A stretch of DNA of 15,579 bases from Anaerolineae bacterium (GTDB taxonomy: Bacteria > Chloroflexota > Anaerolineae > Promineifilales > Promineifilaceae): assembly GCA_028277515.1 (NCBI GenBank), contig JANQGC010000167.1, forward strand, positions 1 through 15,579, read 5' to 3'. A program made the translations under genes and the position numbers. Shown here piece after piece: positions 1 to 6,918 of this stretch (position 1 is its first letter; each line of letters begins with the position of its first letter). The notes beneath the pieces were generated by a model that was given only the letters and a program-made list of their open reading frames with translations, did no database searches and was not told the origin of the DNA.

Positions 1-59
1 GTTTCCAACGAAGAGGCTATAATCCCGCTCATGATTGATTTAGCCTCTTCGTTGGAAAC
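1..59. repeat. Perfect 19-bp inverted repeat with 21-nt loop
   Basis: Bases 1-19 are the exact reverse complement of bases 41-59, with bases 20-40 as the loop. It lies about 40 bp beyond the stop codon of the minus-strand transporter gene, so it could fold at the 3' end of that transcript. There is no T-run inside the window to make it a classical terminator, and the left side is cut by the window edge. It could equally be one end of a dispersed repeat. It is a single unit, so a CRISPR array is not supported. Confidence 0.7.
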
Positions 60-99
60 TGATTAGCGATAGACTCGCCACTCGCAAACTCACCACTCA

Positions 100-756
100 C
101 TACTCATTCCCACGCACAAAATAAATCCAGGGCATGCTGATCAGCGTCACCAGCCCTTTAATGATGATATTGGACAAAGCGATAGACCAGACAACAGGCC
201 AGGGCAGCACTCCGCCAAAGGCGATCAACGAAAAGATGATCGAATCCAGGGGTACGCTGACGGCGTTGCTGGCCAGGACGCGCGTCCATTGCCAGCGCCG
301 GCCGAAGCGGTTGACCCAGGCCTGGTAGGCTTCACCGTCAATCAACTCGGCGATAATTTCGGCCGTAATCGAGGCCACAACAATGCGCCAAACCGGCGAC
401 AGCACCGTCACAAACTCCAACTGCGCCCCTACCTCCATATCCGCGGGCAGAAAACCGACCACCCAGAACAAGGCGGCCATCACGAGATTGACCGCGGCCG
501 CGGTGATGATCAAGGTGCGGGCGACGCTAATCCCAGCCACTTTATGCACCATATCACGCAAGGTGAATGTGAAGGGATAAATCAACGTGCCGCCGTCGAC
601 GCTGAAACCGGCAATATTTAAGATGCGTAAGCTGGCGATGTCGGCCAGCATCTGCGCGGCAACATAGAGCGAGGATACGACAGCGATGGCGCGCATGCCG
701 GCCAGTTGCAGCGAGGGGTATTTGACCGTTTGTAATTTTTCAACAAAGGTGGACAT
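100..756 (-). CDS. yhhQ: Queuosine precursor transporter, YhhQ/VUT family
   Basis: Polytopic inner-membrane protein of 218 residues, the usual size for the VUT (DUF165) family, whose characterised member E. coli YhhQ imports the queuosine precursors preQ0/preQ1 for tRNA modification. Family signatures visible are GGTLIYPFTFTLRDMVHK at residues 55-72, the acidic EIIAELIDGEAYQAW segment near 133-147, and SNAVSVPLDSIIFSLIAF at 163-180. Hydrophobic stretches near 20-45, 55-68, 78-102, 118-138, 163-182 and 186-212 fit about six membrane helices. The start at 756 is supported by AAGGAG on the minus strand (bases 768-773), 11 nt upstream, a little far. It is transcribed away from the DUF4013 gene, and its structured 5' leader (see 757-850) fits riboswitch control. 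Substrate (preQ0, preQ1 or queuine) cannot be told from sequence. Confidence 0.87.
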   Translation of the reverse strand: MSTFVEKLQTVKYPSLQLAGMRAIAVVSSLYVAAQMLADIASLRILNIAGFSVDGGTLIYPFTFTLRDMVHKVAGISVARTLIITAAAVNLVMAALFWVVGFLPADMEVGAQLEFVTVLSPVWRIVVASITAEIIAELIDGEAYQAWVNRFGRRWQWTRVLASNAVSVPLDSIIFSLIAFGGVLPWPVVWSIALSNIIIKGLVTLISMPWIYFVRGNE

Positions 757-850
757 TGTTTTGTTTTCTCCTTGGAGGCAGGTTCTGCGACTGCCTTAAG
801 CTGTTATTTTGATCCGCGAAAACCTAGCTGCGGACCGGGGAACTATTATA
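757..850 (-). promoter_or_regulatory. Promoter and structured leader of the yhhQ-like gene; possible preQ1-I-type riboswitch
   Basis: On the minus strand a perfect -10 TATAAT lies at 845-850 with a weak -35 TTAGCA at 867-872 (16-nt spacer), placing the RNA start near 838. Immediately inside the leader, GGTCCGC (830-836) pairs with GCGGATC (811-817) in a 7-bp stem with one G-U pair. The 12-nt loop (818-829) starts with AGCT and ends with C. An A-rich tail AAAATAAC follows (803-810), then AGCTTAAGG, whose AGCT (799-802) can pair with the loop AGCT. This gives an H-type pseudoknot with an A-rich third loop, the topology of class I preQ1 riboswitches, upstream of the gene class those riboswitches control. 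A second hairpin, GGCAG/CTGCC (791-795 / 777-781), has a loop beginning TCGCAG and stands just before the ribosome-binding site. The match to the consensus was judged by eye only. Confidence 0.4.
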
Positions 851-1060
851 GCAGGTAGTCCAAATATGCTAAATTCATGTTAGGCAATTTGTTTTACAGT
901 TTCGTGCTTTTTTGAGACCTTTTCATTATGATTACCGTATAGAGAAGTAACACCGACATCCGAATTGCAGTGGATCTAAATTTGAAAGATCCCATAAACC
1001 GGTCCTAAACTATTTATCGCAAACCGGATTTCGCTAGGACATACTGTATAGGAGAAAATA
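851..1060. other. Divergent intergenic region upstream of the DUF4013 gene
   Basis: This is the rest of the divergent spacer between the yhhQ-like gene and the DUF4013 gene. It is AT-rich and must carry the promoter of the plus-strand gene. The only clear element is the ribosome-binding site TAGGAG ending about 6 nt before the ATG at 1061. I see no convincing -35/-10 pair for the plus strand and no gene. Confidence 0.4.
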
Positions 1061-1717
1061 ATGGATTACGGAAAATCATTTACTTACGTGTTTGAAGACG
1101 ACAACTGGATTTCAAAGTTTTTAGTCGGCGTTGTCGTATCCCTGGTGCCCATCGTCAACCTTGCCGGCTATGGCTATATGGTCGAATTGCTAAAAAATGT
1201 GCGTGATGGTGTGGAAAATCCACTGCCGGATTGGGATGATTTTGGAAAATTCTTTGTTGATGGCTTGAAATATTTAGCCGGTTTACTAGTATACTTGATT
1301 CCAGTTATTCTTTTGAGCTTCGCCATCATTCCCATCGCCATCGCCGCCGATGCCGTCGGCACACCGGACGAAGCCCTTGGGGGCGTCTTATTCCTATTTT
1401 ACTGTGGAATATTTATTTTAACGTTCTTGCCCATGCTGTTTTATCCGGCGCTTTTCGTTCAATTTGCCAAGAATGATGAAATTATGGATATGTTACGCAT
1501 TGGTGATATCTGGCAGTTGGTTAAAGAAGATTTAGGCAATTACATCATCATCTTACTGATGGTCTTCTTCGTGCTAAGTTTTATTGTTTCCCTGGGTATG
1601 ATAGCCTGTTTCATCGGTATTTTCTTCACCGCCTGGTGGGGGCAACTGGCCTCAGCCCATATGTTTGGCCAATTTGCCAAACCGAAAGAAAAACCCGCCG
1701 AATCGGCCGCTTTCTAA
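1061..1717 (+). CDS. DUF4013 domain-containing integral membrane protein
   Basis: A 218-residue multi-pass membrane protein covering the whole length expected of DUF4013, a family of unknown function found in archaea, Chloroflexota and other bacteria. The family hallmark is the NPLPDWDDFGKFFVDGLK segment at residues 53-70, after a first hydrophobic hairpin (20-40). Further membrane segments lie at about 71-96, 106-135 and 160-193, and a short charged tail (FAKPKEKPAE) ends the protein. The start is fixed by a TAGGAG ribosome-binding site upstream. It appears monocistronic: a strong intrinsic terminator follows directly and the preceding gene is divergent. No catalytic motif is visible, so no function is proposed beyond a membrane role. 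Confidence 0.88.
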   Translation: MDYGKSFTYVFEDDNWISKFLVGVVVSLVPIVNLAGYGYMVELLKNVRDGVENPLPDWDDFGKFFVDGLKYLAGLLVYLIPVILLSFAIIPIAIAADAVGTPDEALGGVLFLFYCGIFILTFLPMLFYPALFVQFAKNDEIMDMLRIGDIWQLVKEDLGNYIIILLMVFFVLSFIVSLGMIACFIGIFFTAWWGQLASAHMFGQFAKPKEKPAESAAF

Positions 1718-1735
1718 ATAGATTTCAAATCCCTC

Positions 1736-1772
1736 AAAAAACCCGGTTTTTCAGAAAAACCGGGTTTTTTTT
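1736..1772 (+). terminator. Rho-independent terminator of the DUF4013 gene
   Basis: ACCCGGTTTTT (1741-1751) pairs with AAAAACCGGGT (1755-1765) around a CAG loop and is followed by a run of eight T. A preceding run of A makes it potentially bidirectional. It lies 18 bp after the stop codon. Confidence 0.93.
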
Positions 1773-1828
1773 GTTTCCGAACCTGGTTATAATTTCCCCT
1801 ATAGCCTCTCCAAATAAAAGGATCATCC

Positions 1829-2788
1829 ATGTCTCTAAACAAAGATTCCCTGACGCTTGGATTAGTCCAAATCGCCCCTGTGTGGCTTGATCGGCAAAAA
1901 ACGTTGGCCAAGGTCGCATCCAAAGCTCAGGAAGCGGCCGATCGAGGTTGTGATCTCATCGCCCTGGGCGAAACCATCATCCCCGGCTATCCTTTCTGGA
2001 TAGAACGGACAGATGGCGCGCGCTTTAACTCACCCATCCAGAAAGAGATTCACGCCCATTATCTCGACCAGGCTGTTCAAATTGAAGCGGGCCACCTGGA
2101 AGACATACAACATGTTGCTGCCCAAAACGAGATGGTTATTGTTCTGGGTGTTGCCGAACGGCCGGCTGATCGGGGCGGCCATAGTATTTACGCTTCTCTC
2201 GTCACTATCGATCAACAAGGTGGCATTAGCAATGTGCATCGTAAGCTCATGCCCACCTATGAAGAACGGCTGGCCTGGTCTCCCGGCGACGGCCACGGGC
2301 TACGAACCATGCGGCTTGGCTCATTTACCGTCGGCGGCTTAAATTGCTGGGAAAATTGGATGCCCCTGCCTCGCGCCGCCCTATATGCCCAGGGAGAAGA
2401 TCTACACATCGCCATCTGGCCCGGCAGCCATCGCAATACCCACGATATTACCCCCTTTCTAGCCAAAGAAGGGCGCTCATATGTCCTCTCCGTCTCCGGC
2501 CTCATGCGCCGTGAAGATTTCCCCGTTGATACACCACATCTGGAAACCATTCTGGACGCCAGCGAACCTATCCTGGCCAACGGCGGCTCCTGCCTCGCCG
2601 GTCCTGATGGTCAGTGGATTATTGAACCCATTATTGACCAGGAAACAATACAAGTCGCTACTATCGATCACCGCTGCGTGCGGGAGGAAAGGCAAAATTT
2701 TGACCCTGCCGGTCACTATGCCCGACCTGATGTGACCCAGCTCATTGTCAACCGTTCCCGTCAAACAACGCTAACAATTGAAAAGTAA
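1829..2788 (+). CDS. Nitrilase/cyanide-hydratase-family carbon-nitrogen hydrolase
   Basis: A 319-residue cytoplasmic enzyme of the nitrilase superfamily, which hydrolyses nitriles or amides through a Cys-Glu-Lys triad. All parts are visible: Glu48 in LGETIIPGYPFW, Lys139 in VHRKLMPTYEERLAW with the second structural Glu (Glu145/146), and the nucleophile Cys173 in GGLNCWENWMPLPRAALYAQG. The NCWEN..PLxRxALYAQG form and the length point to branch 1 (true nitrilases and aliphatic or aryl-acetonitrilases) rather than amidases or N-carbamoylases; the exact substrate is not predictable. The start is supported by AAGGA (1818-1822), 6 nt upstream, and a TATAAT at 1788-1793 without a good -35. The gene stands alone after the previous terminator. 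Such enzymes often detoxify or salvage nitrogen from nitriles, which is inference here. Confidence 0.9.
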   Translation: MSLNKDSLTLGLVQIAPVWLDRQKTLAKVASKAQEAADRGCDLIALGETIIPGYPFWIERTDGARFNSPIQKEIHAHYLDQAVQIEAGHLEDIQHVAAQNEMVIVLGVAERPADRGGHSIYASLVTIDQQGGISNVHRKLMPTYEERLAWSPGDGHGLRTMRLGSFTVGGLNCWENWMPLPRAALYAQGEDLHIAIWPGSHRNTHDITPFLAKEGRSYVLSVSGLMRREDFPVDTPHLETILDASEPILANGGSCLAGPDGQWIIEPIIDQETIQVATIDHRCVREERQNFDPAGHYARPDVTQLIVNRSRQTTLTIEK

Positions 2789-2897
2789 GGCCCACAATCA
2801 ATGGGTGAAGTAACCATTTGAGTTTGATTATTCAAATGTCTGGTTATATGATAGTGCTCGTTACCAACTTATTTAGCTACCCGATGGTTTAGAAATA

Positions 2898-2966
2898 GGA
2901 CGCGGACAAGAACGGATTTACACCGATAAAATAAAAATTCAGCGTCATCAGCGTGAATCAGCGTCC
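2898..2966. repeat. Interspersed repeat, copy 1 (GGACGCGGAC...GCGTCC)
   Basis: A 69-bp element with inverted ends GGACGC/GCGTCC, carrying GGACGCGGACAAGAACGGAT at the left and GCGTGAATCAGCGTCC at the right. The same plan recurs at 11969-12035 and 13787-13883. It sits between the nitrilase gene and the leader of the next gene. The remaining noncoding bases of this gap (2789-2897 and 2967-3034) hold nothing recognisable except a GGAGA ribosome-binding site at 3024-3028. Confidence 0.6.
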
Positions 2967-3034
2967 AATTAATCTTCTCTTTGCAAAAGTGTCGGGTTAC
3001 AAGACAACTCATCAATGCTCATTGGAGAGAATGC

Positions 3035-3094
3035 ATGATAGATAATAGTCAAGAATTGGTTGTGCTTATTAGACGATTGACCGATCTCAAATGA
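3035..3094 (+). CDS. Putative 19-codon upstream mini-ORF coupled to the dehydrogenase fusion
   Basis: The small frame encodes MIDNSQELVVLIRRLTDLK. It has the only good ribosome-binding site in this leader: GGAGA at 3024-3028, 6 nt before its ATG. Its stop codon overlaps the ATG of the downstream gene (ATGA at 3091-3094), the classic arrangement for translational coupling, while the downstream start has no Shine-Dalgarno of its own. There is no run of one amino acid's codons, so an amino-acid attenuation leader is not supported. It could instead be a remnant of a longer gene. No homolog is recognised. Confidence 0.4.
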   Translation: MIDNSQELVVLIRRLTDLK

Positions 3095-4839
3095 TGACTG
3101 GCATTCAGACCCCCCGAGTCCTGGTTTGTGATCAAATTCATGAGGAAGCTCTGAGCTTACTGCGTGAAGAAATAGCCCTGGATGTACGGCCGAATCTAAG
3201 TCCAGTCGACCTGACCGCCCAATTGCCGCAATATGACGGATTGATCGCCCGCGGTACGGTGCTGGACGCAGAGCTATTGGATCACGCCTTTCGCCTCAAA
3301 ATCATCGGCAACGCCTTACCGTTTCTGGACACTGTTGATGTTGCTTCCGCACGTAAGAAAGGCATTGAAATCGTTTATGCCCCCGATGCTAACACCCTGG
3401 CCGTTGCCGAACATACAATGGGACTGCTACTATCAATGGCCCGGCGCTTGCCCTGGGCAGAGGCGGGTCTAAGAGAAGGTACCTGGCAGCAAAGTCCCAT
3501 GCGCGGCACCGGGTTGGCCGGCAAGACACTGGGGGTTATCGGTTTTGGCCGTATCGGCCGGCAGGTGGCCATCCGTGCCCAGGCGTTTGGCATGAGGGTA
3601 TTGGTCAATGAGATCGCATTCACACCTGAATTGGCCATGGAAGCCAATGTGAAAGTCGTCAATCGGGAGCAGCTCCTGGCCGAATCTGACTTTGTCACCT
3701 TACACGTAACCTTGACCCCGGAAACCAGGCATTTGATCAGCCAAAAAGAACTGGCGCTGATGAAAGAATCCGCCTTCCTGATTAACACCGCCCGGGCAGG
3801 GCTGGTTGATGAAGATGCCCTGGTTGCTGCCTTGAATGAAGACCAGGTTGCCGGAGCGGCGCTAGATGTGATGGCGGGGGAGATTTCGCCCGACCATCCC
3901 ATGGTCAGGCATCCTAAGGTCATCGCCACCCCGCGCATCGCCGCCTTTACGGAAGACGCCGCGCGCGAGGCGGCGGTTGCCGTTGCCGAACAATTCCTCG
4001 ACTTTTTTGCCACAATCGTTGTTGAACCTCTCTTACCAATCAGGATTGTGCCCAGCGACCTTGTTTTCCCCCACGAACTGATCGATGAAAAGCGGGTAGA
4101 CCGGCTGGCCAGAAGAATTAATACTGGGGGCATACTTAAAAACCCACCCCTGGTCATGGAGACGGATCAAGGTTTCATGGTGCTGGATGGGGCCACTCGT
4201 TCGGCCGCCCTGCGCTCATTGCGCATTCCCCATATGCTGGTACAGGTCTTCACCCCGGATGCTGAGGGGTTGCAGCTAAATACCTGGCATCATGTCGTGC
4301 GCCAGCTTGATAAGAATGATCTCCTACAAATTTTGCACAATATTCCCGAAATTGAGTTAATTGCCAGCGATCCCGATTCCGTCACCGAAGAGCAAATTGA
4401 ATACGGCAGTCTTTGCACGATCCAATTTGTCGATGGCTCGCTGTACCGGGTGCAGCCCAGAGGCAACGTCAATCGCCTGGACGTGCTCAACAAATTAACC
4501 ACAGCTTACATTGATGCCGGGCTGACATCACGCACGCTCAACCAGGATGTGCGTCAACTGCTGCATGAATACCAGGATATGGCCGCTTTGGTCACCTTCC
4601 CCAAATATGAAGTGCGCCAGGTCATGCAGTTAGCCCAGGCCGGTCGACGCCTCCCCGCCGGTATTACCCGGTTCATCGTTCCCGGGCGGATTCTGCGCGT
4701 TAACCTTGATTTATCAGTCTTACGGTCGGAGCAGTCACTACGCGAGAAAAACAACTGGCTGCAAGAATATTTACTTCACAAACAGAAAGATGGGCAAATT
4801 CGTTACTACGCCGAACCGGTATTTCTACTTGATGAATAA
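3091..4839 (+). CDS. Fusion: degenerate D-2-hydroxyacid/phosphoglycerate dehydrogenase domain plus SbnI/SerK-like ParB-fold domain
   Basis: A 582-residue protein with two parts. Residues 8-315 match the D-isomer-specific 2-hydroxyacid dehydrogenase family, closest to SerA: Rossmann motif GFGRIG (151-156), acidic Glu174 at the NAD-ribose position, AEHTMGLLLSMARR (106-119), catalytic Arg235 in NTARAGLVDEDAL and Glu264. The usual catalytic His is Arg282 (TPRIAA instead of TPHIGA) and the substrate loop normally reading AGVGVDN is ALPFLDT (75-81). This half may therefore not be a normal dehydrogenase. Residues about 318-582 resemble the ParB/Srx-fold family of the free serine kinases SbnI and SerK: a His-Glu pair (328-329), ILKNPPLVMETDQGFMVLDG with DGATR (366-370) in the place of DGHHR, then NTWHHVV (397-403) and an AGITRFIVPGRILRVNL-like stretch (523-539). 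There is no ACT domain. A role in phosphoserine or serine metabolism is inferred. Start: translational coupling to the upstream mini-ORF. Confidence 0.8.
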   Translation: MMTGIQTPRVLVCDQIHEEALSLLREEIALDVRPNLSPVDLTAQLPQYDGLIARGTVLDAELLDHAFRLKIIGNALPFLDTVDVASARKKGIEIVYAPDANTLAVAEHTMGLLLSMARRLPWAEAGLREGTWQQSPMRGTGLAGKTLGVIGFGRIGRQVAIRAQAFGMRVLVNEIAFTPELAMEANVKVVNREQLLAESDFVTLHVTLTPETRHLISQKELALMKESAFLINTARAGLVDEDALVAALNEDQVAGAALDVMAGEISPDHPMVRHPKVIATPRIAAFTEDAAREAAVAVAEQFLDFFATIVVEPLLPIRIVPSDLVFPHELIDEKRVDRLARRINTGGILKNPPLVMETDQGFMVLDGATRSAALRSLRIPHMLVQVFTPDAEGLQLNTWHHVVRQLDKNDLLQILHNIPEIELIASDPDSVTEEQIEYGSLCTIQFVDGSLYRVQPRGNVNRLDVLNKLTTAYIDAGLTSRTLNQDVRQLLHEYQDMAALVTFPKYEVRQVMQLAQAGRRLPAGITRFIVPGRILRVNLDLSVLRSEQSLREKNNWLQEYLLHKQKDGQIRYYAEPVFLLDE

Positions 4840-4909
4840 ATTATATTGCTACATACCCTGCTGAATCCTTGTTAGCTATTAGTGACAGCCTTTTTCAATT
4901 TCTCTGTCG

Positions 4910-4977
4910 CCCACCCTCTTCAATAAATCGGCGAGCGTCCTTATCTTGATAAGGTTTTGCTTCTTTTTTAGGGTGGG
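4910..4977. terminator. Nested inverted repeats between convergent genes, likely terminator region
   Basis: CCTTAT/ATAAGG (4939-4944 / 4949-4954) forms a small hairpin followed by TTTTGCTTCTTTTTT, a plausible terminator for the plus-strand dehydrogenase fusion. It is enclosed by a perfect 8-bp inverted repeat, CCCACCCT (4910-4917) and AGGGTGGG (4970-4977). The position between two converging genes fits transcription termination; the outer stem may help or be a separate element. Confidence 0.5.
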
Positions 4978-4993
4978 GTCGAAGTTTCTTTCT

Positions 4994-6073
4994 TTAACCT
5001 AACTGCCCTGTCGCATTCAACTCATCGTAAGCCTGCATCAACCGAGTGCGGAAGGAATCTTCAGCGATGCGCAGCCATTTGCGCGGATCGTAATATTTCT
5101 TATTAGGCGCTTCCGGACCTTCCGGGTTGCCTAGCTGGGTCTGCAAGTATCCCTTGCATTCTTTATAGTAATCATGAACCCCATCCCAGAAGGCCCACTG
5201 CAAATCGGTGTCGATATTCATCTTAATGGCTCCGTAGGAAATCGCCTCCGCAATCTCTTCGGGAGAGGAACCGGAACCGCCGTGAAAGACGAAGTTGATC
5301 GGCTTCTCCTCTGTGCCGAATTTCTCCTGCACATACACTTGCGAATCGCGCAGAATCTTAGGCTCCAGCTTAACATTGCCTGGTTTGTAAACGCCATGAA
5401 CATTGCCAAAGGAAGCGGCTACTGTGAATCGAGGGCTAATCTTCCTCAACTCGTTAAAGGCGTAGGCTACGTCTTCCGGGCGGGTATATAGGCGCGAGCT
5501 GTCCACATCTGAATGGTCAATGCCGTCTTCCTCTCCTCCGGTGATACCAAGTTCAAATTCCAGGGTCATATCCAGCCTGGACATCCGCTCCAGATAGCGC
5601 TTGCAAGTCTCAATGTTGTCCTCTATTGGATCAGTCGATAGATCGATCATATGCGAGCTGTACAGTGGTACGCCATGCGCTTTATAAAACTCCTCTCCCT
5701 CATCCAAAAGGCCGTCCAACCAGGGTAGCCGTTTGCGCGGGCAATGGTCGGTGTGCAAGATCACTCTCGCGCCATATTTGCCGGCCAGATAGTGAACGTG
5801 CTGCGCGGCCGAAACACCCCCAAGAACGGAAGCTTCCATATTGTCATTGCTCAATCCTTTACCTGCGTAAAACTGGGCGCCGCCGCTGGAAAGGGTCAAG
5901 ATGATCGGGCTGTTGGCCTCGACGGCCGTTTCCATCGCTGCATTGACCGTATTCGTGCCCACCGTATTTGGGGCCGGCAGGGCAAATTGATTCTCTTTAG
6001 CATAAGCAAAAACTGTTTGTACATCATCACCGGTGATCACACCGGCAGGTACCATGTCTCCTAGTTTGGTCAT
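4994..6073 (-). CDS. fbaA: Class II fructose-1,6-bisphosphate aldolase
   Basis: Zinc-dependent aldolase interconverting fructose 1,6-bisphosphate with dihydroxyacetone phosphate and glyceraldehyde 3-phosphate in glycolysis and gluconeogenesis. The length (359 residues from this start) and sequence are of the E. coli FbaA (class IIA) type. With the first in-frame Met counted as 1, the metal and catalytic residues are seen as Asp111-His112 (LHTDHC), the acidic GGEEDG turn, His228 (GNVHGVY), His266 (FHGGSGS) and KMNIDTDLQWAFW for substrate phosphate binding. Two start codons are possible, at 6079 and 6073. The AGAGGA site lies only 1 nt from the first but 7 nt from the second, and the second gives an N-terminus aligned with E. 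coli FbaA, so 6073 is preferred. It has its own promoter (6148-6175), with a palindrome in the leader. Confidence 0.96.
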   Translation of the reverse strand: MTKLGDMVPAGVITGDDVQTVFAYAKENQFALPAPNTVGTNTVNAAMETAVEANSPIILTLSSGGAQFYAGKGLSNDNMEASVLGGVSAAQHVHYLAGKYGARVILHTDHCPRKRLPWLDGLLDEGEEFYKAHGVPLYSSHMIDLSTDPIEDNIETCKRYLERMSRLDMTLEFELGITGGEEDGIDHSDVDSSRLYTRPEDVAYAFNELRKISPRFTVAASFGNVHGVYKPGNVKLEPKILRDSQVYVQEKFGTEEKPINFVFHGGSGSSPEEIAEAISYGAIKMNIDTDLQWAFWDGVHDYYKECKGYLQTQLGNPEGPEAPNKKYYDPRKWLRIAEDSFRTRLMQAYDELNATGQLG

Positions 6074-6118
6074 CGTCATGTCCTCTTTAACTCAAATTGT
6101 TAACACTGTGAATCCTTA

Positions 6119-6133
6119 GGTCTGGCAGACCTG
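6119..6133. promoter_or_regulatory. Perfect palindrome AGGTCTG-G-CAGACCT in the fbaA leader
   Basis: Seven-base arms flank a single central base. On the minus strand it lies about 8-22 nt after the predicted transcription start of fbaA and about 46 nt before its start codon. This position fits a repressor operator or a short mRNA hairpin. A dispersed palindromic repeat is an alternative. Confidence 0.4.
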
Positions 6134-6147
6134 TAACGTTTAATTGA

Positions 6148-6175
6148 TTTTACCCGCTTGCCGCCCTTTGACAAA
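6148..6175 (-). promoter_or_regulatory. Sigma-70-like promoter of fbaA
   Basis: On the minus strand, -35 TTGTCA (6170-6175) and -10 TAAAAT (6148-6153) are each one base from consensus and separated by 16 nt. The predicted RNA start is near 6141, giving a leader of about 70 nt. Confidence 0.6.
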
Positions 6176-6195
6176 CTGAAAACAGTTCCCAATTC

Positions 6196-6882
6196 TCAGT
6201 TCAAAACCCCCTTATTCTTCAACCATTTCAACGCCTCGCGCTCGCTCAGCGGCTCCAACGGCGTCTGCCGCACAAAATCAATCACCGCCCCCGCATCCGT
6301 CTTTGAATATTCGCGCAGCGCCCAGCCGATAGCCTTATTAATGAAGAATTCTTTAGATCCTAAGTTCTCCCCGATCAAGGCAAACAGCAAATCTTCATCC
6401 GTCTGATCTTTATAGCGCAGTTGAAAGAGCAGCGTCGTCCGTCGCAGCCAAAAATTGTCCGACCCGCGCCACTTGCCAATCACCGGCTCTTTGAGTGCAG
6501 GAAATCTGCTTAAGAGATCACCGACCTGGTGCGAGGCCAATCCGTCCACCGTATCCCACCAGGATTTGGTGACGATCAAATGCTCGATCAAAGGCCTATG
6601 TTCCGGTCCGATGTGCTTTTTCATACGATCTAACAAGCTCATGGCGACATATTGAAATTCACGCGCATCCAAATCCCACATCTGGCGGGCAATTTCATCC
6701 AGGTCTTCGACCGGCGGCAGGCCATGCGCTTTGATATATTTCTTCAGCAGCGCCTTGCGCTGCGGCGTTTTTATTCCCAAAAAAGCGAATTGCTCGCGCA
6801 TATATTTGGCCATGGGCGCGGCCGTTTCCTCATCAGCATGTTCCACAAACAAATCGATCAAAGGGATCAAATATTCATTCAT
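6196..6882 (-). CDS. alkD: AlkD-type DNA alkylation repair glycosylase (HEAT-like)
   Basis: A 228-residue all-helical protein of the AlkC/AlkD family, which removes positively charged alkylated bases such as N3- and N7-methyl purines without flipping them out. The four residues important in Bacillus cereus AlkD are present at the same numbers: Trp109 and Asp113 in KSWWDTVDGLASH, Arg148 in FWLRRTTLL, and Trp187 in FFINKAIGWALREYSK. HEAT-like helical pairs run through the whole length, and LGIKTPQRKALLKK (35-48) is a typical N-terminal family segment. The start at 6882 has only a distant AGAGGA site. It lies 116 bp downstream of... fbaA in map order, but fbaA has its own promoter between them, so alkD (transcribed first) and fbaA need not be an operon. 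No Ada or AlkA neighbours are visible. Confidence 0.93.
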   Translation of the reverse strand: MNEYLIPLIDLFVEHADEETAAPMAKYMREQFAFLGIKTPQRKALLKKYIKAHGLPPVEDLDEIARQMWDLDAREFQYVAMSLLDRMKKHIGPEHRPLIEHLIVTKSWWDTVDGLASHQVGDLLSRFPALKEPVIGKWRGSDNFWLRRTTLLFQLRYKDQTDEDLLFALIGENLGSKEFFINKAIGWALREYSKTDAGAVIDFVRQTPLEPLSEREALKWLKNKGVLN

Positions 6883-6918
6883 AACGTCACTTTTCCTCTG
6901 TCAAAACCAATACCATCC

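Noticed and set aside
1..59. A CRISPR repeat at the left edge
   Set aside because: Only one unit is visible, the arms are inverted with a unique loop, and there is no second direct repeat or spacer.
85..108. CACTCACTACTCATT-like microrepeat, similar to 6926-6944
   Set aside because: Short and low-complexity; two partial copies are not enough to call an element.
289..621. A 110-codon plus-strand frame opposite the transporter gene
   Set aside because: It is antisense to a clear membrane transporter and has no membrane or domain pattern.
3375..4157. A 260-codon minus-strand open frame inside the dehydrogenase fusion gene
   Set aside because: It is Ser/Arg/Thr-rich without domain features and lies antisense to a well-supported conserved domain.
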